From contig NC_080672.1 of assembly GCF_030247195.1 (NCBI RefSeq), positions 191,671,810 to 191,735,809 of the forward strand: a DNA stretch of 64,000 bases, read 5' to 3'. Every line of letters starts with the position of its first letter. Positions within the stretch are counted from its first letter, which is position 1. The position numbers and the translations under genes are program-made. Shown piece by piece: positions 35,319 through 45,699 of this stretch. Origin of the DNA: Topomyia yanbarensis (Eukaryota; Arthropoda; Insecta; Diptera; Culicidae). A model generated the notes under the pieces. The model was not told where the DNA came from, ran no database searches, and worked only from the letters and a program-made list of their open reading frames with translations.

Positions 35319-36295
35319 AATCTTCTTGTACTAAATAATAATTTTAAATTCTTTTGTTTATGAGGTGGTTTCTTGTTATTCTTTCTAAGCTCAGTTTTTC
35401 TTTGTTTCTCTTCCTTTACTTTCCTTTTTTCTTCAGTTTTCGCCTTGTGGTATTGAACTGCTCGGCGCAATGTTAAAACAGCAGGACTATGTCGCTTGAA
35501 TCGTGATGTTCCTGTTCGTGTGAGTGTTTCAGGCGATTCTAGGAATTCAGCAAGCACACTCTTATTATCATTATTTAGCTGTGATATGTCTCTTAGATTT
35601 GTCAACATATAGCTCGTCGAATTCAACAAATTCGAACTACAAATGTTCTTCAACATGGATTTCACAAGTCTCCTCTTTGGTCATATTACGGTCTTCAATG
35701 AAATGTTCCTCAATTGTTTGATTTTCGACATCCATTGGTTTGAACATTTTCAAATAGTTTGACCAAAAAGAGCAGGCGATCTACCGTTACGAAATTTTTC
35801 ACTTTTTGATTATTCTAACTCGATAAACCAATAGCTGTCAAGTAAGAAAATCAAGGGGTGTCCAAAATAAGTTGATATCAATTTGTTAAGACATATTTTG
35901 GACACCATTTATTTAAGATTTTTTAGATAAAACATTACAAAGAAACCTTTTCAAACACGTAACATGCCTAATACCAAATCAGACAAACTAATTAAATTCA
36001 TAAAAAATATTATAATTGTTCATTTAAATCGTATTTTTAAAATGTATCATTTCCACCGGTTCCTCTTGGCTATCGTTGAAACATGAAACGTTTTCGGTGA
36101 TATTTTTGAAAACGGTGGATTCTGTTTAATTTTAAACAATTAGAGATGAACTAATGATATTGAAAGTTAATAGACAACCCAAGGAATGTAATTGCTGCAT
36201 CAAACCAAACAAATGCAGAGAAACTTGGCAGTGTAGGAGGCAAATATATTAACATGGTCCAAAATATGTAGGGGTCCAAATTAGGTTGGTTACCC
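34024..36295. mobile_element. TA-target DNA transposon remnant in the H2B-H2A spacer
   Basis: Ends GGGTAACCAACCAATTTTGG and (inverted) TTAGGTTGGTTACCC carry TA on both outsides (34022-34023, 36296-36297), the hallmark of Tc1/mariner/pogo elements. A lysine- and glutamate-rich protein tail is encoded on the minus strand at 35297-35760. A diverged, truncated copy lies inverted at 61315-62037. The left end is present twice because of the 672-bp duplication. Confidence 0.75.
35297..35760 (-). pseudogene. Transposase C-terminal tail, frameshifted
   Basis: Two minus-strand frames join: an upstream acidic one (VENQTIEEHFIEDRN) and a downstream one containing EEKRKVKEEKQRKTELRK. The highly charged KxEKxRK tail resembles the C-terminus of pogo/Tigger-like (CENP-B-related) transposases, but the DDE catalytic part is not present, so the assignment is by context and composition. 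The same tail is recognisable at 61315-61400. Confidence 0.45.
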
Positions 36296-36487
36296 TATAT
36301 GGTACGACGATACAAACAAACTGATATTGAGCAGCAGTATGCTAAGTTTTTATACCTGACTACAGCACAATGTAAGCTCGTCCTTTTTTGTGTTGTGCTC
36401 AATATGTGTTCTTCGTAGCTCCTCCCCTTCGTTGGTCGATACACAAGCAAATTGTGTTGAACGCGTCGGAGTGCCGTTTACTTAGTA

Positions 36488-36686
36488 GCTGTAATGGAAT
36501 ACCTTTCTGTTAAAGTGTTGAAATTGGAAGGAAATGCTGCCCGTGACAACAAAAAGACGAATTATCCCACGTCTTCAACAGCTGGCGATTCGTAACATCG
36601 AAAAGTTGAACAAACAAGTGACAATTGCTCAAAAACAAAACATCCAATCAGGAGTGCTGCCCAAGAAGACCGAAAAGAAAGCATAA
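36488..36686 (+). pseudogene. H2A: Histone H2A, C-terminal remnant (copy 1)
   Basis: Encodes [20 protein letters not shown], corresponding to [20 protein letters not shown] of H2A. A frameshift follows in the KKTRIIPRHLQLAIRN segment, then NIEKLNK, a deletion across [20 protein letters not shown], and PKKTEKKA with TAA at 36684-36686. The last residues are those of insect H2A. The 5' half, including the start, is missing. A second copy with the same leading substitutions is at 47143-47359, so both derive from one already mutated ancestor. Confidence 0.9.
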
Positions 36687-37006
36687 ATCGAACGCTGAAA
36701 CTCGCAAATGAAATGCATATAGCTGTAAAAACTATCTTTTGAGGACGATCACACATTTTTGATTATGAACAAAATTGAATGGGCCAATCGACGATATGCA
36801 TTTCTATCGAGCAAATTTACCCGCCAAAAACCATTTCCCGACAGGAAATTCTGTGCTGGAACAGAAATTTCTTTGCGATTTTGTCGTCTTTTCACATACA
36901 TAGTTTATTTGGAGTATTTTTGGAATTATCAAGTTGTCAATTTGCAACATTCTTTGAAAATATTGTTGAACTTTTATAAATGAAGACACGAAAACGAGCG
37001 TTTGAC
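36687..37006. other. Histone-cluster spacer
   Basis: AT-rich; no stem-loop is found after the H2A remnant. Similar sequence (CACATATTTTTGATAAAGAACAAAATTGA) follows H2A copy 2, showing common ancestry of the two spacers. Confidence 0.45.
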
Positions 37007-37011
37007 CGTCG

Positions 37012-37877
37012 CACAGTGGCGGCTCTTCAAACAAAAGTCGGACAAAACCTCAAATGTTACCTAATTTGGCTGAAAATTACAATTTAAGCTAATTTTGAGG
37101 TGCTGAGCTCATTTTTGATGCCAAAAGTCGTAAAATATTAAATGCATTTTTCCAAACAGTGTCATTGAACCTTTCTTATAACTATGATCCCGTTTTCATG
37201 GTAGATTTTCCGTTACTGTTCACCAATGTCAGCAATCTCATAAAAAATGAAGAACACTACTTTAAATCCATTGTATAATGTGTTGGTTTACTGTAGATTG
37301 TCTAACTATTTTACACAAAACACCATGTGTCTCCATATCAGCAACAAAGCTTCAAAATCGCCTTAAACCTTTTTGCGCACCTAGGCGCAGAACGAGACCA
37401 TGCTATTCGAAAAGTAGAGGTAATTTCACGTAGAATGTATACTATGTGACCGTTCCGAAATGATTCCGAAATTTGTACAGTATACATTAGTGAAAAAAGT
37501 ATTTTGGATCTGACCACCTTAAACATATTTAAACTAAAAAGTCATAGTTCCAAGCAAATTTACCAAATGTATTTTATTCATTAACAAAGTTCTTTCGTTC
37601 CTCTACACAATGAAACTAGTTGTGCTAAAATCGGACCAAAATCAAAAGAGCAACATGCATTTGAAATGAACAGAGCAATGGTGGTTTCGGAAATGAAAAT
37701 CATTAAAAAATCCGGACTTTGGTACGTTTAAACTCGTGTTAAAAATCGTGTTCTTATCCAATGATCATAAAATTTTGAATATATATCATTCAATACATGA
37801 GAAATTTAGGAAAAATGTAAAATATCAATATTTCAAAAATAAATTTTTGAGGTTTTGGCCAGCCTCCGGCCACTGTG
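37012..37877. mobile_element. Transib-like miniature transposon with RAG-signal-like ends
   Basis: Flanked by the 5-bp direct repeat CGTCG (37007-37011 and 37878-37882). The left end is CACAGTG, 23-bp spacer, ACAAAACCT (37042-37050). The right end, on the minus strand, is CACAGTG (37871-37877), 12-bp spacer, CCAAAACCT (37850-37858). A GC-rich 5-bp duplication and CACAGTG-type ends are diagnostic of Transib, the transposon family from which RAG1 is thought to derive. There is no transposase, so it is a non-autonomous element. It inserted in histone spacer just upstream of the H3 remnant. Confidence 0.8.
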
Positions 37878-37930
37878 CGTCGTCCTACTACCAGCATCAG
37901 AGAAGTAGCAGATCAGCATTTTTTCGCTAC

Positions 37931-38103
37931 ATGGCCCGTACCAAACATACCGCTCATAAGTCCACCGGAGGAAAGCCTCCCCTCAAGCAGTAAGCAACGA
38001 AGGCCGTGTAAAAGTGCCCCAGTCACGGTTGGCGTTAAGAAGCCTCATCGCTACCGAACATAAACTGTCGCCCTGCGAGAAATTCACAACTATCAGCAAT
38101 CAA
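37931..38103 (+). pseudogene. H3: Histone H3, N-terminal remnant
   Basis: Starts MARTKHTAHKSTGGKPPLKQ, close to the H3 tail [20 protein letters not shown], then has a stop (TAA for CTA/TTA, Leu), ATKAV, a second stop, and frameshifts through KKPHRYR and TVALREI to about YQ. Arg-8 has become His, and Lys-14 is followed by changed residues. The core fold and C-terminus are absent. The remnant is bounded on the left by the Transib-like element and on the right by a TA-target MITE. Its own upstream region contains no obvious TATA box within the 50 bp left before the transposon. Confidence 0.9.
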
Positions 38104-38168
38104 GCGGGCCTAAATTGTGACCCAAAATAAACCACAAACCAAGTTCTTTTCAGGACCAGCCAATTATA

Positions 38169-38828
38169 GGGTAAACAGCTCTAATACGCCCCCCTAAAGC
38201 AAAAATAACTATATTTCATCATTCGACATTATGATCTTCTCACTAAGTACCCTAATTTATTGTTATATTAGTGAGAAATTAGTACCCGTTTCATTTTTTA
38301 TTAAAAACATCCTGACACAAGTACTATTAAACATTTTTCAAAGATGCCCGAATTCTAATTTTTTCTTTCACCCAGGACAAAATGCCCCCGGTGAAAGTGT
38401 AGTATGCCCCACAACAAGAGGACGGTATGCCCCACAGCAATCGGTCAGTATGCCCCACAACATTGGGTGGGGCGTTTTGGCCGGTGATGAGCTGTTGTGA
38501 ATACATGAATAATTCTACACGCAACATAGTTTTAAGCCAAGCTAAAAACTAAGATAGTAACTATAATATTCTAGTAAGCTACTTGAAATAGTTCTATCGA
38601 ATCCGATTGTTTCTAATTAGTTGTAATGCTATTGGAAAAAGTGGGAGCTTACATCAAAGTAGCTCTTTTGAAACTTTTGTGTATATTGTTGTTTTGCAAC
38701 ATATTAAAAATACTAAACTAACTTCGTACGTTGATTTCATGAAACGATACTGTTATCAGTCATTTTTACATTTTAGATAATTCAGGAATCCTGGGAATCA
38801 GAGAGGGGCATATTATACACTTTTACCC
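38169..38828. mobile_element. 660-bp MITE with GGGTAAA ends and TA flanks
   Basis: GGGTAAACAGCTCTAATACG at the left matches GGGTAAAAGTGTATAATATG (minus strand) at the right, both followed by CCCC. TA lies on each outside (38167-38168, 38829-38830). Three direct repeats of GTATGCCCCACA lie in the middle at about 38402-38462. There is no coding capacity. Confidence 0.8.
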
Positions 38829-39331
38829 TATCCCAGTACGATAAAAATGAAATTTTCGTTTTTCATTGCCTTACAACGTTCCTCCACCTTTCCTACCGGC
38901 TTGAATTACTATCAATCTTGATGATGCTGTGCGGCGGGGGCACAGACAGTTTCCATTATAGTGGAAAATTTAGGTTTGCGCGTTTTTCCCAAAAGTTTTT
39001 TGGCTGTGCTGTTTCCAAGGAAGTTGTAGTTGAATTCAAAATAAAATAGTTTACTTCTATTGTCAAAGGTGGACCTTCCAACGAAAACTAGCCTGGCTCG
39101 CTTGGAATCGAATTGCACGGACCAACCACTGCTTTCACAAAATCCGTTATTTTCAGTAATTGTACATTCTACAGAATTAGTCACAACTATTTCCAATCAG
39201 CGCAAAAATCGAAGGTTTTCATTCAGTACAACAGCAGATTTTCACGTTTAAAAAAACAGGCAGCGTACTGGCCGAAAATTTTAAAACGGAGAACCTATAT
39301 CGAAACGTTCGAAAACTTTCGATTTTTGTAA
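38829..39331. other. Spacer, no gene recognised
   Basis: Frames of 63-94 codons on both strands show no family resemblance. Right of 39332 the sequence is histone spacer homologous to 33100-33239. Confidence 0.4.
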
Positions 39332-39516
39332 ATTGAACCATTACACTAAACTGTCTACAAATCACAAATAACTTTTGATTTTGTGTCATTCTACGTGAAA
39401 GCGACGGTATTGTTCACAAGTGGCTCATTTACATTCCAACGCTCTTGACAAGCCACTTTCTGATGCTTGTAATATTATTTAACAAAATTTCAATTTCATT
39501 CTTTGTCGATAAATTG

Positions 39517-39530
39517 ATGGCCCTGAAAAG
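39517..39530 (-). other. H2B: Histone stem-loop, half left of the hAT insertion
   Basis: GATGGCCCTGAAAAG ends exactly where the hAT element begins. It is one part of the stem-loop (minus strand CTTTTCAGGGCC); the other arm, GGGCC, lies after the element at 46834. CTGAAAAG is present on both sides as the target duplication. Confidence 0.85.
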
Positions 39531-39845
39531 TAAGGGTGGGCGAAAAGCGATTCTGGTCTATCCCACACTACTTTTACAGTAAACAGCAAGTTACGGCGGA
39601 TAGCCTAGAACAACGTTTCAATAGCCTACCGATCGCCAGCATCTAGTTTAACCAGCCTGTCCGCCATTTCGTTTACTGGGATGCTGTACGAAACGAAACG
39701 TATAACTCTTCCGTATTCTCTTAACGATACGAAACGAAACGAAATTGTAATAGTAGATTTTGTTCGTAACACGAAATTCTATTTTGACGAAAATATTTGC
39801 GAACTTTAGCGAAATTTTTCAAAAATCTTTTGATATAAGGAAAGC

Positions 39846-40284
39846 TAATTTTTTTAATACTTTTGTATAGCTGAATATGTCTAATTATGAAAAATGTTTT
39901 TAACTCATGGTAAGCGATCGGAGATTAAACAACTTTTTCAAAAATGTGTGACTGCATTTTTGTAAAAAATTGTCAGGAAAAGCCATATAGATTATTAGAG
40001 CGATTATCTCTTTTCGAGTTAGCCTAAGGCTTACTGGACCACAGAAGCAATCTAGCAAAACAAAATTATAACTCATTTAGTTTGCATTCTAGCGAATTCT
40101 GAACTGTTACATCTAAGCCTTTTTTGTTTTGATTATAGAAGTTTTAACTTTAGTCATTTGCATCTTTTACGGGTTAGAGAAAGTTCTAACCCTATGTGCG
40201 GAATTGGGACACGAAAGCAGGTCAGTTGCGTAGAAGGCCAACTACGCTATACCCGCCCCTATCAAAGCCTTGTTTGAGGCTCAA
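39846..40284. repeat. 439-bp direct repeat, copy left of the Lian-like element
   Basis: Matches 45261-45699 at a constant 5415-bp offset with at most a few differences (for example CTTTTACGGG versus CTTTTGCGGG). The Lian-like element lies exactly between the two copies. It contains a tRNA-derived SINE. The simplest reading is a very long target-site duplication made on insertion. Confidence 0.85.
40133..40262 (-). mobile_element. tRNA-derived SINE (Feilai-like), copy 1
   Basis: The minus strand begins GGGGCGGGTATAGCGTAGTTGG. TAGCGTAGTTGG fits the RNA polymerase III A box (TRGCNNAGYNGG), and CTTTCGTGTCCC lies where a worn B box is expected. A body with GGGTTAGAAC...TAACCC follows, ending in TTCTATAATC. 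Such tRNA-related SINEs (Feilai) are abundant in Aedes; the family name is from memory. It is also present in the other 439-bp copy (45548-45677), and a piece lies at 63860-63949. Confidence 0.6.
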
Positions 40285-40500
40285 TCAGGAATCAGAATAT
40301 ATTGGCTCAAATGGCACGTTCCCCGTACATAGTCGGGGATTTGTGCCTTGCCGTGTGTTTTCATCATTTCCTGAGCGGAAGGAAAGGACAAGGAGGTGTG
40401 GGGAAGTAGACTTGGAAGGGTGGGAAAAACAGCACAAAACAAAAAAATAAACAACAGGTAAGTTAAACTCACAAGTAGTTCAACTTGCCTGCGAATAAGC

Positions 40501-43500
40501 CTAAAGCTCTTTACCACATTGGATAAGAAACTTTAGTATGTCTCTGAGTTTCAGTCGACCAAACATGGTTTCGTCTATATAAGGACGGCTGAAGACTCGT
40601 AATCGCAATTGCGCTAGCGCTGGGCAGTTGCATATCAGATGATATGAAGTTCCGTAGTCGGATTCACAAAGATCACATGAAAAAGACTCAGCGCGCTGAA
40701 TAGTTGCCATGTGATAATTGAGTTTGCAGTGGCCGGTTAAAGCCCTGGTCAGCATGCCGCAGTGGAGCTTCGAAAAATGTAAGAGATTTTTCGAAACCAC
40801 TGGGCATGGTTGTTCTAGAAACGCCTTTGTTTGGCGACACGTTTGTAGATTTCTCCAATAATTGCGGTGCTCGGACGAAGCCCAGGACCGTATTTTTTCC
40901 CTTATCCAACTTGTCGAAATTGGCAGCGCGGGCTCAGGACCAACGAAGTCAATCGCTGAACCTGCCCTGGCCAATTCGTCAGCCCATTCATTTCCAGTAA
41001 TACCGCAATGTCCGGGCACCCAGACAAGGTAGATAGTGTTGACAATGCTTAGTTCTTCGATTTGGGTTCGGCACGCGATCACTAGCTTGGACCGGGATTT
41101 GTCTGAGCTAAGGGCCTTGATTGCAGCCTGACTATCGGAGCAGAAGTTTATAACTCTGCCGGACAAACTCAGTTGAAGGGCCGATTGCACCCCGCACATA
41201 ATCGCAAAGATTTCTGCTTGGAATACAGTACAGTATCTACCTAGTGAGTGAGATTGTTCCAGTCTCATTTCACGACAGTAGACACCAGCACCAGCACGTC
41301 CCTCCATCAGAGAACCGTCAGTGTAACAAACCACTTGCGTTTGTTGTTGTCTTTCCATAAAGCCAGACAACCACTCCTCTCGAGAGGGAATCTTAACATG
41401 GAATGTCCTGTAAGGAAAACTACAAGTGAGTGTAATATCGCTGGGAGCAAGAATATCTTCACCCCATGTAACCATTTTTGACCACAATCGTGTATGACTG
41501 GTAGCAAGATCAACATGATTACTGTTCCAAAGCCCAGTAACCTGCAGTCTGTATGCACATGATAGTGCTTCTTGTTTTAAGTGTATGTGTAATGGTTTGA
41601 TATTTAGAAGTGCCTCAAGAGCAGCAGTCGGAGTCGTGGTGAAAGCACCAGTCAACGCCATGAGCGCCATTCTTTGCAGATGGTTTAGCTTTGACTGGAC
41701 TGTCACCACCTCTCCCCTCTGCCACCACACAAGGCATCCGTATGACAGTATTGGACGTACAATTGTCGTGTAAATCCAATAGATGTATTTAGGTTTGAGA
41801 CCCCAGGTCTTTCCAAAAGTTCGTCTGCACTGCCCGAAGGCCATGCACGCTTTCTTGACTCTGAACTCAATGTGAGCAGACCAATTCAGTTTGGAATCCA
41901 ATATGACTCCAACGTATTTGACTTGATCTGCACACAGCAGCTCAGAATCAAAGAACTGCAAGGGACGAACCCCGGTTGTTATTCGCTTCTTCGTGAAAAG
42001 AACCATTGAAGTTTTGCTTGGGTTAACTGATAGTTTAACTTGTCGACACCACTGTTCGACAGCTCTTAATGCCTGTTGCATCAAGTCAAAGATTGTTCCG
42101 ATGCAAAATCCAGTAATTAGTATTTGGTAATCGTCAGCAAACCCGTACGTTGGAAATCCAAGCTCATTGAGTTTCTTCAACAAGCCGTCAGCTACTAAGT
42201 TCCATAACAAAGGTGACAGAACGCCGCCCTGAGGACAACCGCAAATACTCAACTTCCGTATCTCAGCCTGTCGCAGTGACGAGCAAAGTATGCGGTTACT
42301 AAGCATTGCGTTTATCCAACCTGAGATACATGCAGGTATCCCATGACCGCGCGTCGCTTCCAGAATAGACTGGAAGGACACATTGTCAAAAGCACCCTCA
42401 ATATCTAGGAATACACCCAAGCTAGATTGCTTGAGCGAGAAGGCTTTCTCAATGTTGTAAACAACATCGTGAAGCAGAGTGATCGTGGATTTCCCACACT
42501 GATATGCATGTTGCATTTTGTGCAGAGGATATTCAACTAAACTAACGTTCCTGATGTGATGATCGATTATCCGTTCCAAAGCTTTCAGAAGAAAAGAACT
42601 TAAGCTGATAGGCCTAAAACTCTTGGCTTCTTCATAGCTTGAGCGCCCCCCTTTGGGAATAAATCTAACAGTTATTTCTCGCCATGCTTTCGGGATATAC
42701 CCGGTAGCAAGACTGGAAAGCAAAATCTTTTTCAAGACATGTTTAAGAATATCAAATCCCTTTTGCAGTAGCACGGGAAGTATTCCATCTTTTCCGGGTG
42801 ATTTGTATGGAGCAAAGCTGTCAACTGCCCACTTGACCGATTCAGTGGAAACCAGTGTGCGTGCTAGCGCCCACGAGTCCGAATCACCAGAATGAGATCT
42901 GTGAACATTGATCAACTCCGGATCGATACAACCTGGAAAGTGTGTGTCGAAGAGACAATTAAGAACATCTTTTTCGTCTGTCACATAAACACCATCTCTG
43001 GTTTTCAAGGAGTTCATCTGAAAATCATTCGATTTGGAGAGAATTTTATTTAATCTGCTAGCCTCGTTCAGACTAGAGACATTAGTGCATAGGCTTTGCC
43101 AGCCAGCCCGTTCTGCAGATCTAAGACATTTCTTATATGCACTACGAGCTGACCTGAAAGCCCTGGAGTCATCACGCTGACGCCGGTTCCAAGCTCTTCT
43201 CATAACTTTCTTCATTCTATCAAGCTCAGCCCTTCACCAAGGGGTTCCCCTAGTCGATTTAACAGTACGAAGTGGACAAGCTTCTTCGTAGGATGCTAAT
43301 ATGAATGAGTTTGTCGTATCCACGACGTCATCTAAGTCGTCTAGTTGATTAATTGTTGGAAAATATCCATGAAATTTAGTCGCTAAGTTTTCCAAAAAGA
43401 GGTCCCAGTTTGTAGACTTAGGATTACGATATGTCACCACATTGAAGGTGACATCAAAATGCTCGAAAAATATATATTTATGAGCGGATAGAGACGGTTC

Positions 43501-44145
43501 AGTTTCATTTGGAACCTGCCAATTTCCCAGTTCATGCAAAATTCTATCAGAGCAAAGTGTTATGTCTAACACCTCCTCCCTCCCAGACCTCGCAAAAGTT
43601 GGTCGGTTTCCCACATTCAGAATATGGAGATTTGTACTACTTATGTACTCCATCAGTTCAGAGCCTCTCAGATTGATGTCTGAGCTGCCCCAAATGATGT
43701 GATGAGCATTCGCATCACTGCCGATAATGAGCGGAAGCCCATTTCTGCTACAATATGATACAACGCTTTTGAAATCATCAGAAGGAGATGATTCGTTATG
43801 CGGTAGGTATGCTGAACAATATATATATTTTTTGTCTACGTTTCCGACAGTCAATGTAACTGTGACAACACAGATATCGCGAGTTGTGAGCTCCGATATG
43901 AGACACGCGTCAATAGCCTTATTTGCAAGAATGCAAGCACGAGGCATTTCACGTGGGTTAGTCATGCCTGTCTTGTTGTAAGCAATGAAGGCAGTGTTAA
44001 GTAACTTTCCAAAATAGAAGTTTCCTTTATGGAAATACGGTTCTTGAACCAATGCTATGGAAGCTTTACCTTCCTGCATGAGTCGAGATAAATTCATAGT
44101 TGCTGTACGTTTATGTTGGAGATTGACTTGTGCTATTCTAACCAT
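40501..44145 (-). pseudogene. Lian-like polyprotein: endonuclease, RT, RNase H; one nonsense codon
   Basis: ATG at 44145 opens MVRIAQVNLQHKRT. Endonuclease (residues 1-230): VNLQH, LVQEPY, SAYLPHN, IGSDANAHH, LDITLCS. The last box is SAHKYI where SDHxYI is usual, so the Asp of the catalytic pair seems lost. A single TGA (43234-43236) interrupts PWW; the second copy reads PWWN. The frame then stays open for 904 codons: RT with FLDIEGAFDNV, CPQGGVLSPLLWNL and FADD (near 42140); RNase H with CYTDGS, AEIFAI, CSDSQA and GNEWADELA; and a C-terminal zinc motif CDLCESDYGTSYHLICNC. TAA at 40501 follows CGKEL. A young copy, inactive because of the stop and probably the endonuclease change. Confidence 0.85.
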
Positions 44146-45260
44146 TGTTGATTAGAGAACTGTACATTTCATCTCCAACACAAATTGCACAACAACTAGA
44201 GGACACCAAGCGAGTTGGGATGTTAACGCATTTAGCGAGCCATATCAGGTTTAAATGGGACATGATCATTTGATTCCCACGATTTGCGAAGAAAATAATG
44301 GTCCACTGTGTCAGAGATTCGCATAACACAGTAAGGGCAAAACCCAAAATGCTCCGTGCGCGACTGGCATATTTTAGACCCTCCAGTCATTAAGTCCTCG
44401 GCACGGAACTACACCTTGACTTAGGGTCTCCTACTTTCAGTCGCCTCCTACGACATGGCAGCAGGACTCCAGTGGCTCAATTCTAGGCCGGATACCACAC
44501 GGCCTCTGGGCAGGTTCATCTGTACACATCGAAATTTGATAATCGAGACTCAACAAAACTTCACCGAACTACCATCAGCCGAGAGTCTCTGCAAACCCCC
44601 AGCCAACAAAAATTCGGCAAAATTAAGTGGATCATCGGTGAAAAAAAATCGGTGTGTAGAGTGAACGTTCCGCTGCGTAATGCAGCGTACTGGGGAGTTC
44701 GCCCGACTCTTCCCAGGCTCCGTTCGCCATTGAGAATGTTTTGAACCCCCTCAACAATTTTACCCATAGCACGGGTCGCATGACACTATGGAATTGGGGT
44801 TCCCTGTTTGGTAGATTTTTACCACTGAAACAGGTAGTCCGTAGTGTAATTCTTAGCCGGTTGAAACAACCACTACCGACACTACATGGCTTATCTAGGC
44901 TGTTCGGTAAAAGAAGCTGACATTGAAGAACAGCTTCCATATTTAGATGGGCGAACAGCCGCAGAAGGAAGGAAGGAAGGAAGGATAACGGGAGGAGAGG
45001 GATTTGGGCTAAGCGCTTATTTAAAGGCGGCACTGGCTCGCCTTGTCAGGGCTGCTTTAGGGCATGTGGTATTTAGGCCTAGGACGTATAGGGCCCACTA
45101 CCTCGTCCTACCACACCCGCAGTCAGCCCCCGCTGCTGGTTCGGGTCGCGAATCACAACTAGTTGCTATCGCGATTAAGCATTATCCACCACCTATGACC
45201 CGCCCGGTTGCTTGCAGCTCAGCTTCCCACGTAGCGTACCTCCACCACCACGGGGCCCGG
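44146..45260 (-). other. 5' region of the Lian-like element
   Basis: About 1.1 kb upstream of the ORF on the minus strand, richer in G and C than the flanks. It has a GAAGG microsatellite at about 44967-44985 and no reading frame that resembles an ORF1/gag protein. It probably holds the internal promoter; I cannot point to specific elements. Confidence 0.6.
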
Positions 45261-45699
45261 TAATTTTTTTAATACTTTTGTATAGCTGAATATGTCTAAT
45301 TATGAAAAATGTTTTTAACTCATGGTAAGCGATCGGAGATTAAACAACTTTTTCAAAAATGTGTGACTGCATTTTTGTAAAAAATTGTCAGGAAAAGCCA
45401 TATAGATTATTAGAGCGATTATCTCTTTTCGAGTTAGCCTAAGGCTTACTGGACCACAGAAGCAATCTAGCAAAACAAAATTATAACTCATTTAGTTTGC
45501 ATTCTAGCGAATTCTGAACTGTTACATCTAAGCCTTTTTTGTTTTGATTATAGAAGTTTTAACTTTAGTCATTTGCATCTTTTGCGGGTTAGAGAAAGTT
45601 CTAACCCTATGTGCGGAATTGGGACACGAAAGCAGGTCAGTTGCGTAGAAGGCCAACTACGCTATACCCGCCCCTATCAAAGCCTTGTTTGAGGCTCAA
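45261..45699. repeat. 439-bp direct repeat, copy right of the Lian-like element
   Basis: Second copy of 39846-40284, same orientation. It begins directly after the element's 5' end (GGGGCCCGG) and includes the second SINE copy at 45548-45677. After TTTGAGGCTCAA at 45699 the sequence continues GCTCCTCAACC, which is the hAT interior. Confidence 0.85.
45548..45677 (-). mobile_element. tRNA-derived SINE, copy 2 within the right 439-bp repeat
   Basis: Same sequence as 40133-40262 (offset 5415), with one visible substitution. Its duplication came with the 439-bp repeat and does not represent a separate insertion. Confidence 0.6.

Larger units (their letters stand above)
40285..45260 (-). mobile_element. 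Lian-like (LOA clade) non-LTR retrotransposon, nearly full length
   Basis: A 4976-bp minus-strand element lying exactly between 439-bp direct repeats. It has a ~1.1-kb GC-richer 5' region without an ORF, a single ORF (44145 to 40501) for endonuclease, RT, RNase H and a zinc knuckle, and a ~215-bp 3' region ending CTGATTCCTGA without a poly(A) tail. The same 3' end is found in the copy ending at 49011, confirming the boundary. The single-ORF plan fits Lian of Aedes aegypti (LOA clade), as I recall it. Confidence 0.8.

Noticed and set aside
39846..45699. 439-bp repeats read as LTRs of an LTR retrotransposon
   Set aside because: The enclosed ORF is a non-LTR type (APE endonuclease before RT, RNase H at the C-terminus, no integrase or protease), the repeats lie outside its fixed 3' end, and one of them contains a SINE.
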